The notes: generated by a model from the letters alone, not told the origin. 64,000 nt of DNA from Phascolarctos cinereus (GCF_002099425.1 NW_018344164.1:4814001-4878000); one strand, 5' to 3'; shown: positions 22,200 through 33,245, numbered from the stretch's first letter. Program-made: numbers and translations.

Positions 22200-22750
22200 T
22201 GAATGCACAGGGTACACTTTATGAAACTTCATTTTGAAAAGGATATGTACAGAAGATGGAAGCAACAGCAGGAAAATTAAGACAAATGCTAAATCTTATA
22301 AGAATGATGTCAGCGATACTAAAGCTCAGGATGAACTGAGATTGGAGGTAAATACCACAGGCAGAAAAGGAAGACTTCTTAAAAATCTATTTTGGGCCAA
22401 GTAGAAAATGAACAAAAGTAAAGGACTGATGGTAGGAATAGATTAGATTATAAAAATGGATGGTGGAGAGACGAGACAGAACTACTCAGCTTTCATTTTG
22501 TTTTTGTTTTCTCTACCAATAAAAAAAATTTTTTGAACTGGGAAAGATACAAGGCAGAAAAGGTGGCCAATAGGAATGTAAAACATAAGGTAGTTGAGGA
22601 AGCAGTAAAAGGACAATTAGATATCCATAATATGATCAAGGAAATAGGCCTTGAAGGACTACATTTCTTAGGAAGAGGAAAGGTAAATACCGGGAAAAGG
22701 AAGAATAACAAATTTAATTTATTTTTAGTCAACCAACTATTCTACTGTCA
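22200..22750 (+). mobile_element. Possible CR1/L3 internal fragment
   Basis: The stretch has the purine-rich style of the CR1/L3 ORF ('aagacaaatgctaaatctta', 'ttgaaggactacatttctta'), and a CR1/L3 3' end in the same orientation starts 700 bases further on. I could not align a diagnostic motif, so this may be unrelated. Confidence 0.25.
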
Positions 22751-23074
22751 TTGAGGACCAGCATTTTGGGGATGTGTCTTATTTATCAATTAGAATTAAG
22801 GGAACCTTGAATAATACTCATCCTTATTTCCTTCTTTCTTAATTAAATGGAATTACAAATTGATTAAATCTCATTAGCCCAAGATTTGGCATGTACATAG
22901 ATTTTAATTTCAATGAGACAGTAGATTTTCATGAACCCCAAGGTTCTTATGTTCAATTAAATTAAAATGTTCCTTCTCTGGGCACCACCCTCATTCCTTA
23001 CTGAGCTCTTACTGAAAAATATTACCCTGACATTTACACCTAAGCTAAATAAATTTAATGTATCTGTAGGTGAA

Positions 23075-23215
23075 GTCAGCAGGTATTTTTCGATCACCTA
23101 CCATGTGCCCAGCACATGTTCTATGAGGGGAAACAAAATGGGGTAAGTCTAAATTCTTACCTTTAAATAGCTTACACTGTAATGTGAGTATTCTGTGGGA
23201 GAGGGAGAAGGAAAA
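23075..23215 (-). repeat. L2 3' tip (reverse)
   Basis: 'caggtatttttcgatcacct' with 'accatgtgcccagcacatgt' and 'aatagcttacactgtaatgt' is the reverse of the L2 end ('cattagaatgtaagctcctt', 'agcacagtgcctggcacata'). Confidence 0.6.
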
Positions 23216-23419
23216 GACAATGTTGTATAGAGAATTCTTGTATAGGTATGAATTGATTTGGGTGACCTTCAGCATCCCTTATAACTCATAAGTGTAAAAA
23301 TGGGAAAGCATGGTTACTAGACTGCAGTCTTAATATGAATAGCCAATGTGATGTGATAGTAAAAACATTCTATTGGAATCTTTGGCTGAATTATGAGAGA
23401 TAGAAACTCTAGAAATGGG

Positions 23420-23920
23420 GAGGTGGTAGTCCAACTGTACTGACCTCATCTGGAACATTGTACTCAGATCTGAGGGCCATAGATTAAAGATATTGACAAG
23501 CTAAAATGTATATAGAGGAGAAGGACCTTCAGTATACTTAAGGCCCTTGCATCCACATCATATAAGAACTGACTGAAGGAACAGGACCTGATAACTATGA
23601 TCAAATACTTGAAGGGTAGTTATGGGAAGGAGTGATTATGTTTATTCTATTTGACTCTAAAGGGCAGAACCAGCAAAAATGCCAGAACACATTTAGGCTT
23701 AATGTCAGGAAAACCTGTCTAATGAAAGTCATCTCAATATGGAATTGGCTACTTCAGGATATAATGGTTTCCTCCTCTTTGGAGGTTTTCAAGAGTAAGT
23801 TGATTGACAATTTTCATATAGAGTTTGGATTACAGTGCCATGTTGGAAGTTTCCAATGTTTAAATTCTGAGATTATGGATAGTAGACAGAGACAGTTCTC
23901 AGAGCAAGTAGAAAGGGATG
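23420..23920 (+). mobile_element. CR1/L3 LINE, 3' end
   Basis: 'ctcatctggaacattgtact', 'tcaaatacttgaagggtagt', 'caggaaaacctgtctaatga', 'tctttggaggttttcaagag' and 'gggattacagtgccatg'-like sequence lie in the order of the L3 3' part. It is 5'-truncated and has no poly(A). Confidence 0.7.
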
Positions 23921-23964
23921 AAATTATAAGAACCAGCATAGAAACTTCTCCCTCAGGCCCACTC

Positions 23965-24100
23965 TATTTGTTATTAAATTTATTAACATTTATTAAATAC
24001 CTACTATCTGCTGATCATATGTGTGACAAAGTTTTTTTTTTTTCCTAGAAATTGGTAGCCCTTTGGAATGTTTGGAATGTAAATAGCCTCAAATTCGAGA
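23965..24100 (-). repeat. L2 3' tip (reverse)
   Basis: 'acatttattaaatacctact' with 'atctgctgatca' is the reverse L2 tail. The following stretch to 24100 plausibly continues it. Confidence 0.45.
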
Positions 24101-24489
24101 ATGATAAAAAGAGACTCATGCCATCCATCCTTGAGTGTAGAGCTCATGGGAGAGATAGGATATGTACAATGAGGATAGGCAGAATCTGAAATCACATCAT
24201 TATATGGCTGTGCCTGTGATGATACTACTCTGTTTTGTCTTTCCTTATTCTATGTGTTTTCAGACAGAGCTTGTTGTCTTGTGGCAATTGATTTCCTGAC
24301 CAAAGCATAGGCTCAGAATATGCCTCCAGTTTTTAGGTCTCTAATGTCACTATTCAACCATGATGACATTACTTTATATTTGTTGATCATGTTTTTTTCT
24401 TTTCTAAAAATCACTTTTAACATCAATTAAATTGTTTGATTGGGATGAATATATAGATGGATAATTTTCTTTATTTTTTTTTTACAAAA

Positions 24490-26047
24490 ATACAATGGAA
24501 GGTGGCCTAGCCTTACCAGATCTAAAACAATATAATAAAGCAGGAATCATCAAAACTATTTGGTACAGACTAAGAAAAAGAGTGGTGAATCAGTGGAATA
24601 GAACAGGTACACAAGACATAGTAGTAAATGAATATAGTAATGTACTATATAAACCCCAAACCTCTAGCTGCTGGAATAAGAACTCAGTATTTAACAAAAA
24701 CTTCTGGGAAAACTGGAAAGTAGCATGGCAAAAACTAGACATAGACCAACATCTCACACCCCTAACAAGATAAGGTCAAAATGGGAGCATGATTTAGACA
24801 TAAAGGGTGATGCCATAAGCAAATGAGGAGAGCAAGGAATAGTTTACCGTTATTTAAGGAGGGAAGAATTTATGACCAAACTAGAGACAGACATTATGAA
24901 ATGGAAAATCGATATAATTTTGATTGTCTTAAATTAAAAAACGTTTGGCACAAACAAAACCAATGCAACCAAGATTAGAAAGCACAATGCTAGCAAACAT
25001 TTTTCACAGCAAGTGTTTCTGATAAAGGCCTCACTTACAAAATATATGGAGAACTGAATCAAATTTATAAGAATACAAGCCATTCCCCAGTTCATAAATG
25101 GTCAAAGGATGTGGACAGGCGGTTTCCAGATGAAGAAATCAAAGGTATCTATAGTCATATGAAGAAAATGCTCTAAATCACTACTAATTAGAGAAATGCA
25201 AACTAAAACAACTCTGAGGTCCTACCCCACATGTATCAGATTGGCTAATATGACAGAAAAGTAAAATGATAGATGTTGGATACGATGTGGGAAAATTGGG
25301 ACATTAATGCTTGGTGGAATTGTGAACTGATCCAAACCTTCTTGAGAGCAATTTGGAACTATGACCAAAGGACAATCGATTTGATCCAGCAGTATCACTA
25401 CTAGGTTTGTATCCCAAAGAGATCATAAAAAAAGGGAAAAGGGCATACATGTACAAAAATATTTATAGCAGTTCTTTTTGTGGTGACAAAGAATAGGAAA
25501 TTGAGGAAATGTCCATCAACTGGGGAATGGCTGAACAAGTTGTGGCATATGAATGTAATGGAACACCATTGTGCTATAAGATGTAATGAGTAAGTAGATT
25601 TCAGAAAAACCTGGAAAGACTTACATGAATTGATGCCAAATGAAGTGAGCAGAATCAGGAGAACAGTAACATTGTGTGATGATCAACTATAATTGATTAA
25701 GCTCTTCTCAGAGATACAATGATCCAAGACAATTCCAAAAGACTCATGATGGAAAATGCTATCCACATCCAAAGAAAGAACTGTGGAGTATGAATGCAGA
25801 TCAAAGCATATTATTTTCACCTTTTTTGTTTATTTTCCTTTTTGTTCTATTTCTTCTTCAACAACATGACTAATGTGAAAATGTTTCCTTGATTACAAAT
25901 GTATAACCTTTATCAGGTTGCTTGCCATCTTTGAGGAAGAGGGAGGAAAGAGAGGGAGGGAAAATTTAGAACTCAAAATCTTATAAAATGAATGTTGAAA
26001 ACTATCTTTACGTGTAATTGGAAAAAAATACTATTTGCAAAAAAAAA
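24490..26047 (+). mobile_element. L1 LINE, 3' region with ORF2 end
   Basis: This is a 5'-truncated L1 of marsupial type. It begins in the C-terminal region of ORF2 and runs through the long 3' region: 'gataaaggcctcacttacaa', 'agccattccccagttcataa', 'gaactgatccaaaccttctt', 'ggggaatggctgaacaagtt', 'acctggaaagacttacatga' and 'atgaatgttgaaaactatct'. It ends in an A-rich tail near 26047. It meets an oppositely oriented L1 3' end directly after its tail. Confidence 0.9.
24495..24773 (+). pseudogene. L1 ORF2 protein, C-terminal fragment
   Basis: This open stretch matches the C-terminal region of L1 ORF2p: 'GGLALPDLKQYNKAGIIKTI' corresponds to human '[20 protein letters not shown]', 'VVNQWNRT' to 'DIDQWNRT', and 'SVFNKNFWENW' to 'SLFNKWCWENW'. 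The endonuclease and reverse-transcriptase domains are absent because of 5' truncation. The frame closes after 'DIDQHLTPLTR', earlier than in human ORF2p. The following DNA is still L1, so the gene end is decayed. The ATG at 24495 is not the real start. Confidence 0.85.
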
Positions 26048-26048
26048 T

Positions 26049-26960
26049 TGTTTTTACATTACTTACATTTCCCAGTGTATTCATACTTTTCCCCCTTACC
26101 AGAGAATGGCCATTTATGTTCTTTTAAAAATCAAAAGGAGAAAAAAACTTGAACACAACTAATCACACGTCAACCAAGTTTCATATTATCTTCAGTGTTC
26201 CATAGCCATAGTTTTCTCTCCCTGCAAAGTAAAGGAAGTACACTCTCGTATCTCTTTTCTGGGGCCAAACTTGGTCATTCTAATTTCACAGCATTCAATG
26301 TTGGTGTTTTCTTGTTGTTCTTCCATTTAGATATTTGCAGACACTATATAAACTGTTTTCCTGTAATTTCTTACAGAACAATAGTCCTCTATCATGAGCA
26401 TCTGATTTGTTTCCAGTTTTTGTCATTGTCATCATTGTTATTCTTTTCTTTTTTTTCCCTTGCTACTACAGAGAGTACTGCTATAAAATTTTGGGGAATA
26501 AATTGACTTCTTTGGGGTATATGCTGAACAACTGGATCTTTGGGTCAAGGGGGTATAGCCATTTTAGTTGGTCTTTAAATTTAATTTCAAATTGCTTTCT
26601 AGACTATTTGGACCAATGTCCTGTTAATAAGCTATCTTCAGCTAACCCCATCAAACACTGACAATTACTGTCTTTTGTCATCTTTGATAATTTGATGCAC
26701 ATGAGTTAAAACTAGAGTTGTTTCTATTTGCATTTCTCTTATTACTAGTGGAACATTCTTTCATACGGTTGTAAATAATTTGCCATTTTTTAGGTGAATG
26801 GCTTTGGGTCATTAGTTTGTATTAGCTGTCTTTATATCTTGAATATCAGGTCCTTATCAGAGATATATGATACAAATATATTCTCTCCCAGTTAACGTCT
26901 TCACTTATTATCCTGCTGACATTGAGATCCTTCAAAGGTTTTTGATGTCATGCTATCGCT
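26049..26960 (-). mobile_element. L1 LINE 3' region (reverse, older)
   Basis: The plus strand is antisense L1: 'acattacttacatttcccag', 'ccaaacttggtcattctaat', 'gatctttgggtcaagggggt', 'caaattgctttctagactat', 'tttgatgcacatgagttaa'-like sequence, 'tatttgcatttctcttatta' and 'tatcaggtccttatcagaga'. It belongs to a different, older L1 subfamily than its neighbour at 24490-26047. Confidence 0.75.
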
Positions 26961-27284
26961 GGCTTGGATAGGAATCCCTAGCCATGTCTATGAAAGGTAC
27001 CTGATTCGGTGCTCTTCTAATTCTTTTTTAATGTTATGTGCAGGTTGTAGAATGTTTAGAGATCTAGCATTGGAGGCAGGATGAATTAAGTTCTGCCTCT
27101 CATCCATACTGTGTGTGAGACCCTGGATATATTAACTAACTTTTCAGTTATTTAAGTAGTTCTCTAAGACTTAGTTGCAGAAAAGGGGCCGACTTGCCTC
27201 TGTGGAGTGAGTGTCCTTATTTGGGAGTTCCTTATACCAATAAAAGTTCATTCCTTATCCCAATGACATTGAATATTAAAGATG

Positions 27285-27530
27285 GAATGGGGTTGCTAGG
27301 TGGTACAGTAGATAGAGCACTGGACCTGGAGTCAGGAAGACCTGAGTTCAAATCTGAACTCAGACACTTACCAATTGTGTGAGTCTGGGCAAAGCAAAGG
27401 ACCCTGCTTGCCTCAGTTTCCTCATTTATAAAATGAGCTGGAGAAGGAAATAAATAGCAAACCACTCTTTTGCCAAGAAAACCCCAAATGAGGTCATAAA
27501 GAGATGTACACAGCTGAAAAATAACTCAAA
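27285..27530 (+). repeat. MAR1-type SINE with RTE tail, full length
   Basis: The head is 'ggggttgctaggtggtacag' with 'tagatagagcactgg', and the body is 'cctggagtcaggaagacctg', 'agttcaaatctgaactcaga' and 'cctcagtttcctcatttata'. The RTE-derived tail is 'gagctggagaaggaaataaa', 'gcaaaccactcttttgccaa' and 'gaaaaccccaaatgaggtca'. The tail matches the BovB-like element of this window. Confidence 0.9.
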
Positions 27531-27599
27531 CAGATATAGAAAACTAGTGTTTACTACAATGTATTCTTAAAAGTGGACTGGGTTGAGCTATAGGAAGAA

Positions 27600-27862
27600 A
27601 GAGAAAAGAAGCATTTATTAACACCTACTATGTGCCAGGTACTGTGATAAGCACTTTGGAAATAGTGTCCCATTTGATAATCATACTGCTGTGGGAGTGA
27701 GGTGTTGTTTTTACCCTACCCCCCATTTACAGCTGAGGAAACTGAAGCAGACAGAAATTAAGTGACTGTCCCAGAGTCCCAGAGCTAGTATATATCTGGG
27801 GCTATATTTGAATTCAGACCTTTCTTATCCCAAGCCCAGTGCCACCTAGATGCCTAAAGGTC
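27600..27862 (-). repeat. CORE-SINE, nearly full length (reverse)
   Basis: 'agcatttattaacacctact' with 'atgtgccaggtactgtgata', 'cccatttacagctgaggaaa', 'ctgaagcagacagaaattaa', 'gtgactgtcccagagtccca', and an end at 'gccacctagatgcc', the reverse of the tRNA-derived head. Confidence 0.75.
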
Positions 27863-28137
27863 TTAATCCTATAGGATCATACTCCATTTTCACTTCTTCT
27901 TTCTCTACTTCATGTGATTTTGGACTTCTTTCTGTTCTCTGGGGTGAGGAGTCAGTCATGATATGTCTTTCTTATGCACAACTTCACTGCCAAACTCTAG
28001 TTGCAACCGCACGAGAAGAATTATATGCAACACCGTAACCATTTATTCATGAAAGGTACTTGTCAATATTTAGCATGTTATTATGGATACATGTATATAT
28101 AAATATATGCATACATGACTATACCCCTGGACTACCT

Positions 28138-28400
28138 ACACATCTAGGTGATATAGTTTATAGAGTTTTGGATCTAGAGTCAGGAAATTCTAAATTCAAA
28201 TACAGCCTCAGATTCTTATGAGTGATAATTATGATTTCCTGGGCAAATCACTTAACCTCTATCTTCTTTAATTTCCTTATCTGTAAGATGAGGATAACAC
28301 AAATACCCAGTTACCATGGTATCTGTAAGGATAAAATGAGATAATATTTGTAAATTATCTTGCAAACTTTAAAGCACTTTATAAATGCTAAGTATTCTTC
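28138..28400 (+). repeat. CORE-SINE, full length
   Basis: Head 'ctaggtgatatagtttatag' and 'ggatctagagtcaggaaat', body 'gggcaaatcacttaacctct', core 'ccttatctgtaagatgagga' and tail 'aaaatgagataatatttgta' with 'aaagcactttataaatgcta'. This is MIR/Ther-1-like with the conserved core. Confidence 0.75.
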
Positions 28401-28401
28401 A

Positions 28402-28447
28402 TAGTAGTAGTAGTAGCAGCAGTAGTAGTAGTACTACTAGTAGTAGC
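28402..28447 (+). repeat. (AGT)n microsatellite with internal inversion
   Basis: TAG units are broken by two CAG units and then by ACTACT, so the end of the run can fold back on itself. It directly follows the SINE tail. Confidence 0.9.
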
Positions 28448-28449
28448 AA

Positions 28450-29535
28450 TATGGTTTTACTCCATCTAAATATGAGAGAGTTTTGCAGATGAAGCCTCTG
28501 ATTCCTGGGTAGTCAATATCCTCAGCCTTCCTTTTATATCTTTTCAACTTCCCAATTCGAGGACTCAGTGCCTTTATCTTCTTCTTCCCCCTTTCCCCAC
28601 ATTGGATTTCCTTTGAGGGAAAGCACTTCTACCAGCCATTCACACTTGGGCGTGAATTAAAAGCTATTGTATTAAGTTATTGGAGCTAAGATTTTTAATC
28701 TTCATTCTAATTGCAGAATTAAAACATATACCTTCTGTTCAAGGTATTTATTGCATAAGGAAAAAGATGTAGGAGGCACTGGAAGGAGTCTAAGAACATT
28801 TTTCTTCACACTACATAGGCAAATTGCTATGCTACCCATGAGCTGAAGAATATGCAGATCTTGGGAGAAATCAACTCCCTTTGAATTTGAATTTCTTCCA
28901 TGCCTTTCACTCCGACTGTGACAATGAATCCCTCTACTTCCCTGCTTAATTATCTGCATCATTCAGAAATGCCATGCAGTTTCCCCTCATTCATCATACT
29001 GAGGGCTATAAATGTCACATTGTCTGGGGTGTATTAATTAGTGTTCCTTTTATTTGTGTTAATTAGGTTAAACATCAGGGCATGACACAAACTAAAAAAA
29101 AACCACATCATTTTGTAAGAATTCTGCATTTCTTGACTGGGTTGAAATGATCATTTATATTATGCCCACATCCCAGTTACAGTCCTTAGCATTTTTGTGC
29201 ATAGTTTAGTTAGACAACATTTGCAATTTTGAATATGTTGAATTTCATGTGATCACTTTTTGCATAACTTTTTTATGCCTTTTAATTACAAGTGCCTCAA
29301 AAGTACTCAGTCTTCCATTAATCGGTTATGATCTCCTTTCCCATCAATAACTAATTTACACTTCTGTAGGTGATACAGCTTGGTTAAAATGGCTCTACTG
29401 ACAGTTGTGTTTTTAAATGGCTTCACCTGCCCATGTTGCTCTCTTTCTCTCCTTGGACCATGGCATTTATTTCTTTCATACTCATTTATCTGATGCTTTG
29501 AATATTTCTTCTGCTGTTTTAAAGGGAAATTATTA
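28450..29535. other. No gene recognised; repeat-poor unique DNA
   Basis: No coding frame. The part at 28930-29340 has several TAATTA/TTAATTAG sites in unique sequence, and I list it as a possible regulatory island. Confidence 0.4.
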
Positions 29536-29539
29536 CTTA

Positions 29540-29690
29540 ACAGTTCCCTGTATGTTTTCTCTCCCTAAACAGCTTATAAAATTCTGAAGGATGAGGATCC
29601 TCTCTTATACTTCACTTGCATTCCCTTCAGTACCTAGGTCAGTGTTGAACTAATAATAGATGCTCAATAAATACTTGTTGAATGAATTAA
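29540..29690 (+). mobile_element. L2 LINE 3' tip
   Basis: 'ctgaaggatgaggatcctct' with 'cattcccttcagtacctagg' and 'gatgctcaataaatacttgt' plus 'tgaatgaatt' is the L2 end including the start of its TGAATGAA-type tail. Confidence 0.7.
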
Positions 29691-29815
29691 CGAATGAATG
29701 AAAGGATGAATAAGCAAAGGAATGACTGAATAAGCAGATTAATGAATTAACTAGCATCTGAATGAGAAAATGAATGAGTAAATTACTGAACAAATTTATG
29801 AGCAACTTAATGAAT
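29680..29815 (+). repeat. Degenerate (GAATGA)n tail repeat
   Basis: Units such as AATGAATTAA, GAATGAATG and TGAATAAGC follow the L2 end. They look like a decayed expansion of the L2 3' TGAA repeat. Confidence 0.75.
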
Positions 29816-29904
29816 CATGGTATTTGAGAACTATGTCTTCAGTATAGTAGTTTATTAGGAAGGTGTGGGTTAAGCAGTATGTACTACTAAATATTTCATT
29901 TATT

Positions 29905-30125
29905 TTTTCTCTTTTCATATAATATTTTATTTTCCCCAATTACAATGTAAAATACTTGTTTTAACATTTTTTTTAAGTTTTGAGTTCTAAATTCTATCTC
30001 CCTCCCTCCCTTCCCATCCCCTTCCCTCTCCTCCCTGATACACTAAACAATTCAATATACCTTATACTTGCGCAATTATGTAAAACATCTCCATTAAATA
30101 TAATATTAAAAAAGAGAACAAAGAA
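29905..30125 (-). mobile_element. L1 LINE 3' end (reverse)
   Basis: The plus strand shows 'attttattttccccaattac' and 'aatgtaaaatacttgtttta', then 'ttttgagttctaaattctat' and 'ctccctccctcccttcccat', then 'aacaattcaatatacctta' and 'gcgcaattatgtaaaacatc'. This is the antisense of the L1 tail seen at 25870-26047. Confidence 0.75.
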
Positions 30126-30189
30126 TGCAGGATGAATGGAAACCAGATGCCCAGATTTGAGCTTTGTCCATGCTACCTTGCAAATGAAA

Positions 30190-30330
30190 TGTCTCTCTCT
30201 TCTACTTACCACTCATGTGAGTGTGAGCAAGTTTCTCATCTGTCTGGGCCTCGGTTTTCTCATCTGTAAAATGAAGGAGCTGACTTAGAAATTTCCAAAA
30301 ATTCTTCCAGCTCTAAATCTTATGATCTTA
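30190..30330 (+). repeat. MIR-like SINE, 3' half
   Basis: 'gtgagtgtgagcaagtttct' with 'tctgggcctcggttttctca', 'tctgtaaaatgaaggag' and 'ttcttccagctctaaatctt' is the core-to-tail part of a CORE-SINE. Confidence 0.7.
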
Positions 30331-30334
30331 AATA

Positions 30335-30833
30335 TGTTAAAACTGCGTTTCCAGATCTAATCTCTTTCCTGAATTCTAGTCCTGCATCACCAACTGCCTT
30401 TTGGATATCTTAAATTGGAAGTCTCAATCAATCTCAAAATCAATATGTCCAAAAGAAAATTCATCATCTTTCCCTTCCAAATCATCCCCTCTTCCATACA
30501 TTCTTCCTATTGTTAAGGAACACCATGATCTCCCCAGTCCCCTGGGGCTTATAACCTCAGTGTCATCCTCAGCTCCTCACTCAAATTCACCCTATTTATC
30601 CAATCTTTTACCAAGTATTGTTTCTACCTTCACAAAGTCTCTAAGATAAACCTTCTGTCCTTCTTTCCACCCATGAAGCCATCACCTTGTTAGACTCCTT
30701 GCTCTTGGACTAGTGAAGTAGCCTGCTTGCTGCTTGATTTCCCTGCCTTAAGTTTGTGCTCACTGCATCCACTGCTCTGCTGACAAAGTGATCTTCATAA
30801 AGCATAGGTCTATGCATGACAAATCTCCTCTGT

Positions 30834-30882
<49 letters not shown>

Positions 30883-31385
30883 CCCTCCACTATCAAATAC
30901 AAAATCATCTGCTTGGTTTTAAAAATTTTTCATAACCTAACCCTTTTCTACCTTTCCAATCTTTTCTTAATATATATTTTGCTCCTTTCCAACAACTCTG
31001 TGTACCAATGATACTTTCTAATGAGCAATACTCTATCTCTTGACTCTACTTATTCACATAAATCCCTGCTCACTTCTTTTCTTCTTCAGCTTCCTTTAGG
31101 ATTCAGATCAAATCTAACCATATACATGAGTCCTTTCCTTGTCCTCCCTACCCTAAACTGCTAGTGCCCACCCTCTGAGAATACTTTCTATTTAACCTGG
31201 GTATTGCTTGTATGTACAGAGTCATTTGCATTATCTCCTCCACTAGAATACAAGCTTCTTGAGGGAAGTTATTTTGATTTTACCCTCCTTTGTATCCTCA
31301 GTCCTTAGTATATATAGCTCCTGGTATATAGCAGGATTATAAATCATATTTATTGAGTAATAACTATTATCCACTAACACACATT
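30335..31385 (+). mobile_element. L2 LINE, 3' third
   Basis: This covers the end of the L2 ORF and the 3' region: 'ttttggatatcttaaattgg', 'tgctctgctgacaaagtgat', 'caaatacaaaatcatctgct', 'agcttcctttaggattcaga', 'agaatacaagcttcttgagg' and 'tggtatatagcaggatta'. The reading frame is destroyed. A (CA)n run at 30835-30880 sits where the ORF would read 'tcctctgtcac', and it either expanded in place or was inserted. Confidence 0.8.
30835..30880 (+). repeat. (CA)n microsatellite
   Basis: A pure CA run inside the L2 fragment. Confidence 0.95.
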
Positions 31386-31389
31386 GAAT

Positions 31390-32115
31390 GAAGAAACAAA
31401 TTGATGTTATCAACTGCAACAGAAATTCATTCAACTTATTTTTGCCAGGAATTCACCGAAGTTTCTTCCTTATCAGTGCTAATTGCAACCTCCGAATGCC
31501 TTCTCACCCTGTGTCATTCTTTTCCATGTCTTTTTTATGGAGAAAGTTTGCTTACTGTGTAGGAAACTTTGTAAGCACAGAAGCACCTCCACAGAAACTC
31601 ACACAAAGTTAAGAAATACATGGTGACCCAAGAAACAGTGTTACTGCTTCCTACAAGCACCATATATGATCCAGTTCTAATTGAAAACCTTGGGAAAGTG
31701 TCATCCTTCCCTTGGGAATACCTACCTGATGGGCCATCAAAAAGAAACTTGAAGCCAGGAAAAAATTAACCATTCATAGAATTCCAGACCTATTAGTTAT
31801 CTTTGGTTTATAAGTGAACTGAAATCTGTGTCTCAGGTGGCAAACAGGAACTTTTGGGGGTATAGCTGGGGGAGGAGTGGTCCAAAAGAAAAGGGGAGTC
31901 TTAAAACTGGAAGAAGCAGGGCCTCAAGTTTTGACAGTTGAACAGAGCTCGTCTGACTCACACAGATCTGGGGAAAGATGTTTCTGAAAGGCTTTCTTAA
32001 ATTTAAGCCAAGATAGAAGGTTGGAACCAGAGGTGAAGGAAGAATATTAAGCAACCTCAGAAGATACAAATTAAATAATCCTTGTCTCCAGGGATCTTAT
32101 ATTCTTTCAAAAGTG
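31390..32115. other. No gene recognised; unique DNA
   Basis: I see no repeat or coding frame that I can support here. Confidence 0.4.
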
Positions 32116-32129
32116 ACAATAAGCGTACA

Positions 32130-32232
32130 ACATATTTCAACTCTCTGGGCCTCAAATTTTACCATCTGAGAATGAGAAGGTAGGATAAAAAGACCTCTAA
32201 AGTCCCTTCCAAATGAAATTCTATGATCCTTT
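32130..32232 (+). repeat. MIR-like SINE tail
   Basis: 'actctctgggcctcaaattt' with 'taccatctgagaatga' and 'aagtcccttccaaatgaaat' ending 'tctatgatcc' is the tail half of a CORE-SINE. Confidence 0.65.
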
Positions 32233-32234
32233 AA

Positions 32235-32700
32235 AGTCAGAGAATGAGTATCAAATTTGGAGGGGCCCAGGACCATATCAATCTCTGAAAGATTGCAGGA
32301 GGTAATGTCAAGGCTTTGTAAAGGATGGTCTGAAGTCCAGTGTGTATGGAAGAAGTTTTTCAGGACCAGGCTCAGAAATTTCTACCTTATAAGGTTCCTG
32401 ATGACTATGGCAAAAGAAGGTAATAGTGGCTGGAGAATGGAAGGAAAACAGATGGGACAACCTTGGGCCCATAACAGTAAGTAAAACTAAAAGGTACTAA
32501 TGTCTTAGACTTGACAGTTTCACTAACTAGTTTCAGTTATACAGGGTTGAAAATGAGGACTAGGGGACAGTCACCTTCAATGTAGACATGGTTTCCTAGG
32601 TAAGTATTATAATCCATTTGGCACGTTGGAAAGCAACGAACTGTTATACTCTTTTAGTAAACTGCTGCCAACCTGAAGCAAAAAGACCAAGAAACTTCAA
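32235..32700. other. No gene recognised; unique DNA
   Basis: Nothing I can name. Confidence 0.35.
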
Positions 32701-32703
32701 AAG

Positions 32704-32704
<1 letters not shown>

Positions 32705-32782
<78 letters not shown>

Positions 32783-32850
32783 TCCCTCTCCACATATACA
32801 TATATAACAGATATATGTATATGTGTGTATATTACATATATGTATATATT
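32705..32850 (+). repeat. (CT)n then (TA/CATA)n microsatellite
   Basis: A pure CT run of roughly 37 units to 32778, CCTCTC interruptions to 32790, then TATACA/TATG units. Long frames of Ser-Leu or Arg-Glu repeats across it are artefacts. Confidence 0.95.
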
Positions 32851-32879
32851 CATATCTATATTCATTGTAGATCACAGAA

Positions 32880-32985
32880 CTAGAAATGCAATGGATGTTA
32901 AAGGCTATCTAGTTGAGCCCCCAGGTTTTATAGTTGGGGATAACAAGGCCCAGAAAGGTAAAAGTTGTTTTTCTAAGGCTATAGG
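32880..32985 (-). repeat. MIR-like SINE fragment (reverse)
   Basis: 'gttaaaggctatctagttga' with 'gcccccaggttttatag' and 'ggcccagaaaggtaaaag' is the reverse of a MIR core. Confidence 0.55.
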
Positions 32986-32989
32986 TATT

Positions 32990-33245
32990 TAGGCAGCTAG
33001 GTGACACAATGAATAGAGTGCCAGGCCTGGAGTTAGAAAGACTCATCTTCCTGAGTTCATATCCAGCCTCAGACACTTACCAGCTGTGTGGCCCTGGTGA
33101 AGTCACTGAACCCTATTTACCTCAATGATTCATTTGTAAAATGAGCTGGAGAAAGAAATGGCAAACCACTCCAGTATCTTTGCCAAGAAAACCCCAAATA
33201 GGGTCATGAAGAGTCAGACGTGACTGAAAAAAAGACTGAACAATA
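32990..33245 (+). repeat. MAR1-type SINE with RTE tail, full length
   Basis: Head 'taggcagctaggtgacacaa', body 'ccagcctcagacacttacca' with 'gctgtgtggccctgg', tail 'aaatggcaaaccactccagt' with 'atctttgccaagaaaacccc' and 'gggtcatgaagagtcagacg'. It ends in 'tgactgaaaaaaagactgaa'. This is the best preserved RTE tail in the window. Confidence 0.92.

Noticed and set aside
32618-32992. Open frames of 70-124 codons across CT/CATA repeats here and at 828-1091, 3745-4100, 8573-8852, 34084-34206, 42045-42278, 45399-45637 and 48560-48834.
   Set aside because: They are Ser-Leu, Arg-Glu or Ile-Tyr repeats translated from microsatellites on both strands and are not genes.
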